Shown: positions 37,638 through 47,382, counted from the stretch's first letter. The stretch: 64,000 bases of DNA from Phyllobacterium sp. T1293 (GCF_020731415.2 NZ_CP088273.1:253001-317000); one strand, 5' to 3'. Program-made: numbers and translations. The notes: generated by a model from the sequence alone, not told the origin.

Positions 37638-38525
37638 TCAGGCTAACGTGCGCTCAAGAAATTCCCGCATCAGCGCGGCGACTTCCTCTGCATGATCTTC
37701 CAGCAAAAAATGCCCGCCATCGAAAATATGCAGTTCAGCCTTGGGCAATTGTTCGGCAAAAGCCTTGGCTCCCGCGACGGCAAAGAATGGATCATGCTTG
37801 CCCCATGTGATCAGCATGGGTGGCTGATGCTCACGGAAATAGGCCTGAAAATGCGGATACTGCTTCAGGTTTGACTGATAGTCATAGAGCAGATCAATCT
37901 GCGCATCTGCAATGCCCGGACGATCAAGGCCATCTTGCGCATGCATCCAGGCATCGGGGTTGATTCTTGCCGGGTCTTTTGCACCGAAGAGATATTGGCC
38001 CTTTGTGTCCCCGATTGTGAGATGGCTGCGCATGGCGGCTTCGGTTTCCGTGTTGCGATTGGCCCAGAGGCGCCGGGCGGTGTTGAAGCCTTCAGACAGA
38101 CCTTCCTCATGCGCCACGGCGTTCTGGACGAAAATCGCGGTTACGCGTTCCGGATGGCGGGTGGCCAAACGGAAGCCGACGGGGCCTCCAAAGTCCTGCG
38201 AGTAGATTGCATAGCGCTTCAGGCCAAGCTTCTGCGTGAACGCGTCGATGATGTCGGCCAGATGATCGAATGTATAGGCGAATTCCTTGTTTGAAGGCGC
38301 ATCGCTGTGGCCGGAACCGGGATAATCAGGCGCAACCACATGATAGCGGTCGGCAAGCAATGGAATGAGATCACGGAACATATGTGACGATGTAGGGAAT
38401 CCATGCAGCAGGAGCAGCGTTGGCGCATCCTTTGGCCCTGCCTCCCGGTAGAAAATATTGAGACCATCGACCTCCTGTGTGCGGTAGCTGATCACCGGGC
38501 GTGCGTATTCGTTCGACTGTGACAT
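37638..38525 (-). CDS. Alpha/beta hydrolase with Asp nucleophile (epoxide hydrolase/dehalogenase type)
   Basis: A 295-residue cytosolic hydrolase: oxyanion segment LLLHGFPTSSHMF (about 37-49), nucleophile Asp in IYSQDFGGPVGF (about 121), acid in WGKHDPFF and catalytic His in FDGGHFLLEDH (about 273). An Asp nucleophile points to epoxide hydrolases or haloalkane dehalogenases rather than esterases. The residue after Asp is Phe, not the halide-binding Trp common in dehalogenases. It is divergent from a CGNR regulator across a promoter region with direct repeats, so it is probably controlled by that regulator. Confidence 0.88.
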   Translation of the reverse strand: MSQSNEYARPVISYRTQEVDGLNIFYREAGPKDAPTLLLLHGFPTSSHMFRDLIPLLADRYHVVAPDYPGSGHSDAPSNKEFAYTFDHLADIIDAFTQKLGLKRYAIYSQDFGGPVGFRLATRHPERVTAIFVQNAVAHEEGLSEGFNTARRLWANRNTETEAAMRSHLTIGDTKGQYLFGAKDPARINPDAWMHAQDGLDRPGIADAQIDLLYDYQSNLKQYPHFQAYFREHQPPMLITWGKHDPFFAVAGAKAFAEQLPKAELHIFDGGHFLLEDHAEEVAALMREFLERTLA

Positions 38526-38570
38526 CGTTCTTGCTCCTGTTGGGTGGTGCGTTGCACCGTCTAAATTATG

Positions 38571-38625
38571 TTTTGATGGTTACTCACATCAAGGTAACTT
38601 GTCAAATTGAATTTTGATGGTTACT
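38571..38625. promoter_or_regulatory. Direct-repeat operator between the hydrolase and CGNR genes
   Basis: TTTTGATGGTTACT occurs identically at 38571-38584 and 38612-38625, 41 bp apart, which is about four helical turns. An inverted GTAAC (within AAGGTAACTT) lies between them. A tandem site spaced on one face of the helix is typical of cooperative repressor or activator binding. Confidence 0.7.
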
Positions 38626-38647
38626 TTGAGAAGCGAAAGGAAATGCG

Positions 38648-39205
38648 ATGTCGTTCATTTTTCTGGGCAATGCCCTCTGGCTGGATTTCGTCAATACACA
38701 GATCATCGACGGTGAGCTTGTTGATCTCATCGGCGGCGGCGATGCCTTTTTGCAATGGGCAAGGGCGGCAGATATTCCGGCTGATGAACGTGCGACGCAT
38801 GGCTTTGACAGGGCATTGACCGAAACACGATTGTTTCGGGAACAGCTGCGCGCGGCGGCAAACGATCTTGCGGCGGGCACCGCGCTTAATCCTGCTTTCA
38901 TCGCCGATATCAACCGGCGTATGGCGGATCATCCTGTTGCGACAGTTCTGGAAAATTCAGGCAGCGGATGGACGACCCGCGCCAAGCCAGTCACCGAAGG
39001 ACCCGAGCGCGTTCTGGCCGATATTGCCAGTGATTTTGCCCGGTTCGTTGCCACCGAAGGCACAAATGTCCGCAAATGCAGCAATGAGCGCTGCTGCATC
39101 ATGTTCTATGACACCAGCAAGAACCACACCCGCCGCTGGTGCAGCATGGAGGCATGCGGCAACCGGGCAAAAGCTGCCGGTCGCCGCGCGCGCGTTGCTC
39201 AATAG
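38648..39205 (+). CDS. CGNR zinc-finger transcriptional regulator (ABATE domain)
   Basis: A 185-residue protein with an N-terminal ABATE-like helical domain (about 1-120, LWLDFVNTQIIDGELVDL) and a C-terminal zinc finger: RKCSNERCCIMFYDTSKN and RRWCSMEACGNRAKA with four or five Cys. CGNR regulators sense a ligand through the ABATE domain. The Shine-Dalgarno AAAGGAAA precedes ATG 38648. It is divergent from the alpha/beta hydrolase and convergent with metE, with stops 4 nt apart. Confidence 0.9.
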   Translation: MSFIFLGNALWLDFVNTQIIDGELVDLIGGGDAFLQWARAADIPADERATHGFDRALTETRLFREQLRAAANDLAAGTALNPAFIADINRRMADHPVATVLENSGSGWTTRAKPVTEGPERVLADIASDFARFVATEGTNVRKCSNERCCIMFYDTSKNHTRRWCSMEACGNRAKAAGRRARVAQ

Positions 39206-39209
39206 CGGC

Positions 39210-41519
39210 TTACTGCTCTAGCCGCAAAAGCTTTGCTGCCTCGACCATGTTGACGAGGGCTGGCTTCACTTCTTCCCATTTGCGGGTTTTGAGGCCGCAA
39301 TCCGGGTTGACCCAGATCTGGTCCGGGGCAAGATTTCTTTTGGCCTTACGCAGAAGACCAGCCATTTCATCGACAGGTGGAATGCGCGGTGAATGGATGT
39401 CGTAAACACCGGGTCCGATCTCGTTCGGGTAATGGTAGGTCACGAAAGCATCGAGCAATTCCATTTTTGATCGCGATGTCTCGATGGAGATCACATCCGC
39501 ATCCATGGCCGCGATGGAGTCGATAATATCGTTAAACTCCGAGTAGCACATATGGGTGTGGATCTGGGTCTCGTCGCGCACGCCCGAAGCGGAGAGGCGG
39601 AAGCACTCGATGGCCCAGTCGAGATAGGCAGCCCAATCAGCCCGGCGGATCGGCAGACCTTCGCGAATGGCTGGCTCGTCAATCTGGATGATCTTGATTC
39701 CAGCTTTTTCCAGATCGCTCACCTCGTCACGCAGTGCCAGCCCGATCTGGCGGCAGACCTGATCACGCGAAAGATCATCGCGCACGAAAGACCATTGCAT
39801 CATGGTCACGGGACCGGTCAGCATGCCCTTCATAGGCTTGTTTGTCAGGGACTGGGCAAAGGATGACCATTCAACGGTCATGGCTTTCGGGCGGCTGACA
39901 TCGCCGAAAATGATCGGTGGGCGAACGTAGCGCGAGCCATAGCTTTGCACCCAGCCATGTTTGGTGAAGGCAAAGCCCGAGAGCTGTTCGCCGAAATACT
40001 GCACCATGTCGTTGCGCTCAAACTCACCATGGACAAGCACATCAATGCCGATTTCCTCCTGCCAGCGAATGGAGGTTTCGGTTTCCTTGCGCAGCAGTGC
40101 GGCATAGGCATTGGCGGTCAGCGCACCCTTGCCATGTTCCGCCCGCGCCTTGCGTACTCCATCCGTCTGGGGAAAGGAGCCGATAGTGGTTGTCGGAAAG
40201 TCGGGCAAGCCAAGCGATTTCTGCTTTTCACGCCGGGCAGGATAGGGGCTCTGACGCTGTGCCTGCTCCGTTGTCACCGCTCGCAGACGCTGTTTTACCG
40301 CTTCGTCATGAATTTTGGTCGAGGTGCGGCGTGTTTCGATAGCGCGGCTGGCGGCCGCCAGTTCGTCTCGCACGCTGTCTTTGCCCGTGTTGATTGCTTT
40401 GCCAAGGATCGACAATTCTTCAAGTTTCTGGGTGGCAAAGGCCAGCCAGCTTTTGAAATCAGGGTCGATATCCGTTTCGAGTTCGAGATCGACAGGGGTG
40501 TGCAGCAGCGAACAGGATGGTGCCAGAATGAGGTGATCTGTTCCGCGCTGGGTGATCACAGGTTCGATGCGCCGGAGGATGGCTTCAAGATCCGCACGCC
40601 AGACATTGCGGCCATCGATAACACCAAGCGACAGGACAAGACCAGCCGGAGCCTGAGCCACAACGCCGTTGAGCTGCTCGGGCGCACGGCAAAGATCAAG
40701 ATGCAGGCCGGCAACAGGCAGCCCCAAAGCCAGATCGAGATTGTCACCGAGGGCGCCAAAATAGGGCGTCAGCAGCAGTTTCAGCCGGGGCAGGGCGCGG
40801 GCAAAGAACGCATAGGCCACGCGGAATGCGGTCTGTGTGCTTTCATCAAGATCAAGCACCAGCGCAGGTTCATCAATCTGCACCCATCGCGCCCCATTGG
40901 CGGAAAGGCGGCGCAGAATTTCCGTGTAGATAGGCAGGAGGCCCGGCAATAGTGACAGTGGATCGAGGCGGTCATCCTTGCTTTTGGCGAGTTTGAGGAA
41001 GGTGACAGGTCCAAGAATAACCGGACGTGTATCAAAGCCCTGCTTGCTGGCTTCGCGGTATTCATCAACCGGCTTGTTGGAACCAAGGGTGAATTCCTGA
41101 CCGCGCGTCAGTTCAGGCACCATGAAATGATAATTGGTATCAAACCACTTGGTCATTTCCTGCGCCGCTACGCCGTGATGGGCGCAACCTTCGTGATCTT
41201 GCGAGCCCTGACTGCCCCGCGCCATGGCGAAGTAGGTTTCAGGGGCTGCAGGACCGCCCTTCCATTCATAGTTTTGCGGGATCGCGCCAACCATGACGCT
41301 GGTATCCAGCACATGGTCATAGAGTGAGAAATCATTGCTCGGTATGTGGTTGAGGCCATGGGCCTTCTGCAAAGCCCAGTTTTCCTGACGCAGGCCCACA
41401 GCGATATCCTGCAGAGTGACGATATGGGATTTGCCGGACCAGAAATTTTCCAGCGCGAATTTCAGCTCGCGCCGTTTGCCGATCCGAGGGAAACCCAGAT
41501 TGCTTATGGTGATAGACAT
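39210..41519 (-). CDS. metE: Cobalamin-independent methionine synthase
   Basis: A 769-residue MetE that moves a methyl group from 5-methyl-tetrahydropteroyl-triglutamate to homocysteine. The N-domain starts NLGFPRIGKRRELKFALE; the catalytic C-domain has FPTTTIGSFPQTDGVRKARA, the His-x-Cys ligand HTHMCYSEF (zinc) and NPDCGLKTRKW. Length and domain order are normal. A cobalamin riboswitch lies 120-320 nt upstream, so expression is expected to fall when B12 is present, with MetH elsewhere taking over. Confidence 0.97.
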   Translation of the reverse strand: MSITISNLGFPRIGKRRELKFALENFWSGKSHIVTLQDIAVGLRQENWALQKAHGLNHIPSNDFSLYDHVLDTSVMVGAIPQNYEWKGGPAAPETYFAMARGSQGSQDHEGCAHHGVAAQEMTKWFDTNYHFMVPELTRGQEFTLGSNKPVDEYREASKQGFDTRPVILGPVTFLKLAKSKDDRLDPLSLLPGLLPIYTEILRRLSANGARWVQIDEPALVLDLDESTQTAFRVAYAFFARALPRLKLLLTPYFGALGDNLDLALGLPVAGLHLDLCRAPEQLNGVVAQAPAGLVLSLGVIDGRNVWRADLEAILRRIEPVITQRGTDHLILAPSCSLLHTPVDLELETDIDPDFKSWLAFATQKLEELSILGKAINTGKDSVRDELAAASRAIETRRTSTKIHDEAVKQRLRAVTTEQAQRQSPYPARREKQKSLGLPDFPTTTIGSFPQTDGVRKARAEHGKGALTANAYAALLRKETETSIRWQEEIGIDVLVHGEFERNDMVQYFGEQLSGFAFTKHGWVQSYGSRYVRPPIIFGDVSRPKAMTVEWSSFAQSLTNKPMKGMLTGPVTMMQWSFVRDDLSRDQVCRQIGLALRDEVSDLEKAGIKIIQIDEPAIREGLPIRRADWAAYLDWAIECFRLSASGVRDETQIHTHMCYSEFNDIIDSIAAMDADVISIETSRSKMELLDAFVTYHYPNEIGPGVYDIHSPRIPPVDEMAGLLRKAKRNLAPDQIWVNPDCGLKTRKWEEVKPALVNMVEAAKLLRLEQ

Positions 41520-41575
41520 AGTTCTTTACCCCGATTGGTTGAGGGCAAAGGCCAGGCGCCCGCATGCAGGGAATA

Positions 41576-41593
41576 CGGGCATCGCAATGCCCG
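41576..41593 (-). promoter_or_regulatory. Hairpin in the metE leader, candidate expression platform
   Basis: CGGGCAT-TGCG-ATGCCCG (minus strand) forms a 7-bp stem between the riboswitch and the metE start. It could switch access to the ribosome-binding site or take part in an alternative fold. There is no T run, so control of translation is more likely than termination. Confidence 0.45.
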
Positions 41594-41639
41594 CTTGCAA
41601 GCGACACACCGGACACCCCGCCCGTGGACGTTATCTATC

Positions 41640-41838
41640 GAGGCAGGTCTCCTGGCTCACGGGTCAGTGCTCTTGTCAGGCCTTCCCGATCCATGTGCGG
41701 ATCAGTGACACGAAATTGACGACAGCTCGCCGCTTACAGTTGCGGGGGCAGCTCCGGATTAAATCTCGGGAAGAGATCGCACCGTATTCCCTCTTAGCTC
41801 TGCGCCCCGGAAGGCGCAGAGAACCACGATGAAGGCAT
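41640..41838 (-). promoter_or_regulatory. Cobalamin (AdoCbl-type) riboswitch upstream of metE
   Basis: Read on the minus strand, the region has the standard order of conserved boxes: a GC hairpin (41799-41820), GGGAATACGGTGCGA (41777-41791), the B12 box CCCCCGCAACTGTAAGCGG (about 41730-41750), and the closing GCCAGGAGACCTGCCT (about 41640-41655). Such RNAs bind cobalamin and shut off the gene downstream. Here that is metE, the B12-independent enzyme, which fits well. Confidence 0.95.
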
Positions 41839-41903
41839 GGTAGGCGTGTGTCCGCAGACTGTCAATAACACATAAAGGTATCTTTATATGGTTACGTCAT
41901 CAT

Positions 41904-43208
41904 TTAATGGGCGACGGCTGGTTCACCGACAACGTCGCTCTTGCTGCTTTTCTTGATGGTCAGGGCGAGCAAGGCTGCGATGAAGCAGAGAATACCGGCG
42001 GTGAAGAATGCAGGCAGGTAGCTTGCATATTCCGTCCGGGCGAAACCGCCACCATAGGCAGCCGATGCGGCTCCAAGCTGATGGCCGGCAAAGACCCAGC
42101 CGAATACCATACCGGCCTTTTCGCGGCCAAAACGATCCGTTGCCAGTTTGACGGTTGGCGGTACGGTGGCGATCCAGTCCAATCCATAGAACATGGCGAA
42201 CAGCGTGAGGCCGTAGATGGAGAAGTTGCTGTAGGGCAAAAAGAGCAGCGAGGCACCGCGCAGGCCGTAGTACCAGAACAGCAACCAGCGATTATCGACC
42301 CGGTCGGACAGCCAGCCGGAACCGATTGTGCCGAAGAAATCGAAGAAGCCCATCATGGCAAGCACGCTGGCCGCTGTCACTGCGGCGAGGCCGTAATCGC
42401 CGCAAAGCGCGACGAAATGTGTCTGGATCAGGCCGTTGGTGCTCGCACCGCAGATATAGAACGTGGCGAACAGGACCCAGAACGTGCTGCTGCGGGAGAT
42501 TTCCTTCAGTGTGACAAGCGGCATGATGATGAGTGAAAGAAGTCCGCCCGTTATCGGAGCAGTCTTCGTGACTTCTTTTTCGCCATAGGCTGGCAAGCCC
42601 ACATCGGCTGGACGATCGCGCATCAGCAGAAATACCGCAACAGCGGCAACGGCGAGCAGGGCGCAGACCATCATGGTGGCGGCACGCCAGCCGTAATTTT
42701 CACTGATGGACGCCATGAGTGGCATGAAGGCCAACTGGCCGGTCGCCGAGCTTGCGGTCAGCATGCCAAGCACCAGTCCGCGCCGTTCCGTAAACCAGCG
42801 CGTGGCGACAGTTGCGCCGAGCACCATGGCCGTCAAGCCAGTGCCGAAGCCGATCACGACGCCCCATAGCAGGATAAGCTGCCAAATCTGCGTCATGCCC
42901 AGCGATAGAAACGAGCCACCGGCAATAAGCGCCAGCGCCACGCAGACAACCTTGCGCACACCGAAATAGTTCATGAAAGCGGCAGCGAACGGACCCATCA
43001 GGCCGAACAGCAGCAGACGAATGGAAAAGGCCGTGGCGATCTGTTCCGTGGTCCAGCCGAACTCTTTTTCCAGCGGTACGATGAGTACGCCGGGCGCGCC
43101 AACAGCTGCCGCGGTAACGAGCATGGTAAGAAAGGTGACGGCGACGACAACCCAACCATAATGGACATTGCGTCGGGCGAGGGTCGCGGCAAGTGGTGAA
43201 GAAATCAT
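41904..43208 (-). CDS. MFS transporter
   Basis: A 434-residue twelve-helix major facilitator (12 TM, N- and C-halves joined by a loop at about 200-220) with the loop 2-3 motif region YFGVRKVVCVALAL and GSGWLSDRVDNRW in the second half. Its pattern is that of oxalate/formate-antiporter-like or MCT-type MFS carriers. It is divergent from a TetR gene with an inverted-repeat operator and overlapping promoters between them, so the substrate is probably the TetR inducer. Confidence 0.9.
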   Translation of the reverse strand: MISSPLAATLARRNVHYGWVVVAVTFLTMLVTAAAVGAPGVLIVPLEKEFGWTTEQIATAFSIRLLLFGLMGPFAAAFMNYFGVRKVVCVALALIAGGSFLSLGMTQIWQLILLWGVVIGFGTGLTAMVLGATVATRWFTERRGLVLGMLTASSATGQLAFMPLMASISENYGWRAATMMVCALLAVAAVAVFLLMRDRPADVGLPAYGEKEVTKTAPITGGLLSLIIMPLVTLKEISRSSTFWVLFATFYICGASTNGLIQTHFVALCGDYGLAAVTAASVLAMMGFFDFFGTIGSGWLSDRVDNRWLLFWYYGLRGASLLFLPYSNFSIYGLTLFAMFYGLDWIATVPPTVKLATDRFGREKAGMVFGWVFAGHQLGAASAAYGGGFARTEYASYLPAFFTAGILCFIAALLALTIKKSSKSDVVGEPAVAH

Positions 43209-43228
43209 GTTCGTTTCCCCGATGGGCG

Positions 43229-43298
43229 ATTATAGACAATTGATTTAAATGACGGTCATCATTATTGACTATTGATGACGACCATCATATAAATTGTC
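43229..43298. promoter_or_regulatory. TetR/MFS divergent promoter and operator
   Basis: For tetR, TTGACT (43265-43270) and TATAAA (43288-43293) are spaced 17 bp. For the MFS gene, TATAAT reads on the minus strand at 43229-43234. The inverted repeat GGTCATCA-N11-TGATGACGACC (43254-43284) overlaps both, and an outer pair GACAATT/AATTGTC sits at 43235-43241 and 43292-43298. This is consistent with one repressor shutting both promoters. Confidence 0.75.
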
Positions 43299-43325
43299 AA
43301 TGCAGTTTTTTTGAAGGAATGTTTC

Positions 43326-43904
43326 ATGCGTGTCAGCAGGGATCAGGCAGCTCAGAATCGCGCCCGTATTGTACAGATCGCCGGGCAGCAGTTTCGGGAG
43401 AAGGGCTTTGATGGAATCGGCGTTGCCGATGTCATGAAAAGCGCCGGGCTTACGCATGGTGGCTTCTATGGCCATTTTGATTCAAAGGATGATCTGATTG
43501 CGGAGGCCTGCGAAGCGGCCATGGCGCTGTCAGTCCGCAAATGGATGAGCCTTTCCGAGGGCGCTCCGGATAATGCGCTTGCCGCAATCGCCAAGTCCTA
43601 TTTGACCGGAGATGCGCATGGCGAGGGCAAAATGAGCAGTTGCATGATGGCGGCTCTCGCGCCGGATATTGCCCGCCGTGGTGGCCCTGTACGTTCGCGC
43701 TTTACCGAGGGAACAAAGGCGCTGCTCGATATTCTGATCAACGCCGTGACCGGGAATACAAAAGCCAAGCAACGGGAGAAAGCCATTGCTGTTATGGCCG
43801 GACTGGTGGGAACAGTCGTTCTGTCCCACGCGGTGGACGATCCGGAATTCGCCAAAGAAATCAACAGGATTGGTGAGGCGGCTTTCGGGCGAGATACTGA
43901 ATAG
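43326..43904 (+). CDS. TetR-family regulator
   Basis: A 192-residue TetR repressor. The helix-turn-helix is at about 20-50 (FDGIGVADVMKSAGLTHGGFYGHFDSKDDLI), and the ligand domain contains the Cys-bearing MSSCMMAALAPDIAR. ATG 43326 with GAAGGA upstream is preferred to an earlier in-frame start. It is divergent from an MFS transporter gene with a shared palindromic operator, the usual layout for self-regulated efflux control. Confidence 0.92.
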   Translation: MRVSRDQAAQNRARIVQIAGQQFREKGFDGIGVADVMKSAGLTHGGFYGHFDSKDDLIAEACEAAMALSVRKWMSLSEGAPDNALAAIAKSYLTGDAHGEGKMSSCMMAALAPDIARRGGPVRSRFTEGTKALLDILINAVTGNTKAKQREKAIAVMAGLVGTVVLSHAVDDPEFAKEINRIGEAAFGRDTE

Positions 43905-43980
43905 GGTGTGGGATATCGCCTGTTGAAGGGGATATCAATGCCATCTGTGTCGATGATTCAAAGGATTGCATAACCCTACC

Positions 43981-44118
43981 GCGTGGTTCGACGGGCTCAC
44001 CATGAGGGAGAGTGAGGGTTGCATGGAACCAAGTTCTGCAACCTTCGCGATGTTCTGTAATGTTGACGATTATCTTGCAACCCTCACTCTCCCTCATGGT
44101 GAGCCTGTCGAACCACGC
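43981..44118. repeat. Intergenic inverted-repeat element, copy 4
   Basis: The longest copy arms: 43981-44023 (GCGTGGTTCGACGGGCTCACC...) and 44076-44118 are 43 nt each and almost perfect inverted complements. The internal segment again has TTCTGCAACCTTCGC. It lies between the convergent ends of the TetR gene and uvrB and could act as a bidirectional transcription stop. Confidence 0.92.
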
Positions 44119-44155
44119 GCGATAAGTGGTGCAACACACCCTCATAAGCCCAAAA

Positions 44156-46978
44156 TTACCGCCCCGGACGCCCTGTTTTGCCCGGTCGGCGTTTTTTGCG
44201 CGCGTCATTGGCATCTTCATAGGAGCCAATCCCACTCCGCTCACGCCTGATAATGGCATCGTCATTCCGGTTGGTGGCGCCGGGAAGTGCGGGCTTTTCC
44301 GGTACGGCACCACGAACCGGCTTTTCAGTCCGGCCAACGGTCATCTCATCCAGCGTGTTCTTGCGGAACTGTCCACCGCCCAGAGGCCGGGTGGAATCGC
44401 CACCCATTTCATCCAGATGCGGTTTGCGGAACAGTGGCGAGTTCGGATCGCTGTTCTCATCCGTAACCACACGGTGCATGGCTCGTCCGGCATTATGCCT
44501 GCCTTTGGTGCGGCCGGAGACCGGACTTTCCAGTTCCACTTCGCGCGCCATCGGATCGTCTGAAATGGCGAGTTCCGTTTCGCGCAGACGCTTGATTTCG
44601 TCGCGCAGTCTTGCCGCCACTTCGAAGTCGAGATCGTCGGCGGCCACACGCATCTGCTTTTCCAGGTGTTCCAGGTGCGATTTGAGGTTGTTCCCCATCA
44701 TCGCGCCGGAATCGGTAAAGCCGGAAATATCCGCACGAACGTGATCGCGCTCGTACACACTGTTGAGAATATCACCGATATTCTTCTTGATGCTGGCGGG
44801 TGTAATCCCGTGTTCGGTGTTATAGGCCTCCTGCTTTTCGCGGCGGCGGCTGGTTTCCGCCATGGCCCGTTCCATCGAACCGGTGATGTGATCGGCATAA
44901 AGGACAACCTTGCCGTCGACGTTACGCGCGGCACGGCCAATGGTCTGGATCAGTGACGTTTCCGACCGCAGGAATCCTTCCTTGTCAGCATCGAGAATGG
45001 CAACGAACCCGCACTCGGGAATATCCAGACCTTCACGCAGCAGGTTGATACCAACGAGAACGTCAAATGCACCCAGTCTGAGATCGCGCAGGATCTCGAT
45101 ACGTTCGAGTGTATCGATATCGGAGTGCATGTAGCGCACGCGAATACCCTGTTCGTGCAGATATTCCGTCAGGTCTTCCGCCATGCGTTTGGTCAGAACG
45201 GTCACCAGCGTGCGATAACCTTTTGCCGAAGTATCGCGGATTTCACCGAGAACATCATCGACCTGCGATTTTGCCGGACGCACTTCAACAGGCGGATCAA
45301 TCAGGCCAGTCGGGCGAATAACCTGTTCGGCAAACACACCGCCAGCCTCTTCCATTTCCCAATTGCTTGGGGTGGCGGAAACGGCAACGGTTTGCGGACG
45401 CATGGCGTCCCATTCCTCGAAGCGCAGCGGACGGTTGTCCAGGCATGAGGGCAAGCGGAAGCCATATTCGGCCAGCGTTGCCTTGCGCCTGAAGTCGCCC
45501 TTGTACATGGCGCCAATCTGCGGAACGGTCACATGGCTTTCATCGATGAAGACAAGCGCATTATCCGGAATATATTCGAACAGCGTGGGCGGTGGCTCGC
45601 CGGGCTTGCGGCCGGTCAGATAACGCGAATAGTTCTCGATGCCAGCACAGGAACCCGTCGCCTCAAGCATTTCGAGATCGAAGGTGCAGCGCTGTTCCAG
45701 CCGCTGCGCTTCCAGCAAACGGCCAGCTTCGTTCAACTCGACGAGACGATGCTTCAGCTCTTCCTTGATTGATTTGATGGCCTGATTGAGCGTCGGGCGC
45801 GGTGTCACATAGTGCGAATTCGCGTAAATCTTCACCTGGCTGAGATCGCCGGTCTTCTGGCCAGTCAGCGGGTCGAATTCGGTGATTGTCTCAATCTCGT
45901 CGCCAAACATGGAAATGCGCCATGCCCTGTCCTCAAGGTGGGCGGGGAACAGTTCAATCGTATCGCCGCGCACCCGGAACGAACCGCGGGTGAAATCCAT
46001 GTCGCGGCGCTTATACTGCTGCGCCACAAGATCGGCGAGCAGGGCGCGCTGGTCAAGCCGGTCGCCGATCTTCATTTCGAAGGTCATGGCCGTATAGGTT
46101 TCGACCGATCCGATACCATAAATGCAGGATACGGAGGCAACGATGATGACATCATCGCGTTCCAGCAACGAACGGGTGGCGGAGTGGCGCATCCGGTCGA
46201 TCTGTTCGTTGATCGACGATTCCTTTTCGATGAATGTATCCGAGCGCGGCACATAGGCTTCCGGCTGGTAATAATCGTAGTAGGAAACGAAATATTCGAC
46301 CGCATTGTTGGGGAAGAAGGATTTGAACTCGCCGTAAAGCTGCGCCGCGAGTGTTTTATTGGGCGCAAGGATCAGCGCCGGGCGCTGGGTTTCCTCGATA
46401 ACCTTGGCCATGGTGAAGGTCTTGCCCGAACCCGTGACGCCAAGCAGCACCTGTGTCTTGTCTTCATCGGCAATGCCGGAGACAAGATCGCGAATAGCCG
46501 TTGGCTGATCACCTGATGGCTGGAAATCCGTTTCCATCTGAATGGCGATGCCGCCTTCGGATTTGGATGGGCGGGCAGGGCGATGCGGTTGCCACGCTGC
46601 CCCGTTCTTGAACAGCGGATTGCCGCTTTCGATCAATGCCGACAGGGCGGCGACCGTTGCTGTTGCTCCCCCAGCCGGCAGACTACCCACATCCTCAAGG
46701 GCAATATCGAGCCCTGCGACCGGGTTCAACCCGGCGGCGGCGCGTGTCTTGGGATCACTCGATCCACCGATGGATGTGCCGCGCGATGTTCTGGAACTGC
46801 TGTTTTCCTTGGCAGCCGTCTTCTTCGGCTTTACCGGCTTGGACTTTGCCTTGGCGGTTTCCTCGGAAATCTGTTTGGCCCAATCGCTGATCGAGCCGGA
46901 AAGCGGTGTGCCTTCCAGTTCAGACTGCGGCGCTTCGCCGAAACCATCTGCGTTATATTTGTCAGGAGATTTAACCAT
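44156..46978 (-). CDS. uvrB: Excinuclease ABC subunit B
   Basis: A 940-residue UvrB, the damage-verifying helicase of nucleotide excision repair. The conserved core begins at Met148 ([15 protein letters not shown]) with Walker [13 protein letters not shown], the beta-hairpin region [12 protein letters not shown], and later motifs [11 protein letters not shown] and GRAARN. The UVR motif [19 protein letters not shown] is followed by a tail of about 120 charged residues. The first 147 residues are a Lys/Ser/Ala-rich extension, not part of the E. coli core, and typical of Hyphomicrobiales. Confidence 0.95.
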   Translation of the reverse strand: MVKSPDKYNADGFGEAPQSELEGTPLSGSISDWAKQISEETAKAKSKPVKPKKTAAKENSSSRTSRGTSIGGSSDPKTRAAAGLNPVAGLDIALEDVGSLPAGGATATVAALSALIESGNPLFKNGAAWQPHRPARPSKSEGGIAIQMETDFQPSGDQPTAIRDLVSGIADEDKTQVLLGVTGSGKTFTMAKVIEETQRPALILAPNKTLAAQLYGEFKSFFPNNAVEYFVSYYDYYQPEAYVPRSDTFIEKESSINEQIDRMRHSATRSLLERDDVIIVASVSCIYGIGSVETYTAMTFEMKIGDRLDQRALLADLVAQQYKRRDMDFTRGSFRVRGDTIELFPAHLEDRAWRISMFGDEIETITEFDPLTGQKTGDLSQVKIYANSHYVTPRPTLNQAIKSIKEELKHRLVELNEAGRLLEAQRLEQRCTFDLEMLEATGSCAGIENYSRYLTGRKPGEPPPTLFEYIPDNALVFIDESHVTVPQIGAMYKGDFRRKATLAEYGFRLPSCLDNRPLRFEEWDAMRPQTVAVSATPSNWEMEEAGGVFAEQVIRPTGLIDPPVEVRPAKSQVDDVLGEIRDTSAKGYRTLVTVLTKRMAEDLTEYLHEQGIRVRYMHSDIDTLERIEILRDLRLGAFDVLVGINLLREGLDIPECGFVAILDADKEGFLRSETSLIQTIGRAARNVDGKVVLYADHITGSMERAMAETSRRREKQEAYNTEHGITPASIKKNIGDILNSVYERDHVRADISGFTDSGAMMGNNLKSHLEHLEKQMRVAADDLDFEVAARLRDEIKRLRETELAISDDPMAREVELESPVSGRTKGRHNAGRAMHRVVTDENSDPNSPLFRKPHLDEMGGDSTRPLGGGQFRKNTLDEMTVGRTEKPVRGAVPEKPALPGATNRNDDAIIRRERSGIGSYEDANDARKKRRPGKTGRPGR

Positions 46979-47124
46979 GGGTTGAATATGGTGGGAGTCC
47001 GGCGAAATGGAAAGAGCCAACTCTGTAAAAGTCACCCGAAGCGACAGGCTACTGACATAAGGTTGTCAGGAGGAATGTCAGGGGCGAGGCTGGAATATTC
47101 CAAGCTGCAGGCTCGAAAACCCGA

Positions 47125-47382
47125 TCAACCGTAGCGCAGTTTCAGTCCAAGAATGGTCAGAATGAGCAGAAGCGTAGCACCGTTCGCGGCGATAACCGGC
47201 CATGAACTGATCATGACACCGTAGAACAGCCAAAGCAGAACACCAAGCGCCAAGGATACATTGGTGACCAGCGAAATACTGCCAGTCTCCCGGTACCGTA
47301 CGATCTTGATGATCTGCGGAACCCAGCACAGGGTGGTGATCAAGGCAGCGAGGCTACCCACAAGCTCGATATGCTGATCCAC
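47125..47382 (-). CDS. SemiSWEET-type sugar transporter
   Basis: An 85-residue three-helix protein with the PQ motif in LCWVPQIIKIVRYRETGSIS and the helix LALGVLLWLFYGVM. SemiSWEETs dimerise to form a sugar uniport pathway. The start is GTG 47382 (MDQHIELVGSLAALITTL) with a weak Shine-Dalgarno. The gene is free-standing between uvrB and the lipoprotein hydrolase. The actual sugar is unknown. Confidence 0.88.
   Translation of the reverse strand: MDQHIELVGSLAALITTLCWVPQIIKIVRYRETGSISLVTNVSLALGVLLWLFYGVMISSWPVIAANGATLLLILTILGLKLRYG

Noticed and set aside
39945-40952. Plus-strand frame of about 335 codons opposite metE.
   Set aside because: It lies entirely within the conserved MetE coding sequence, with no recognised motif and no ribosome-binding site.
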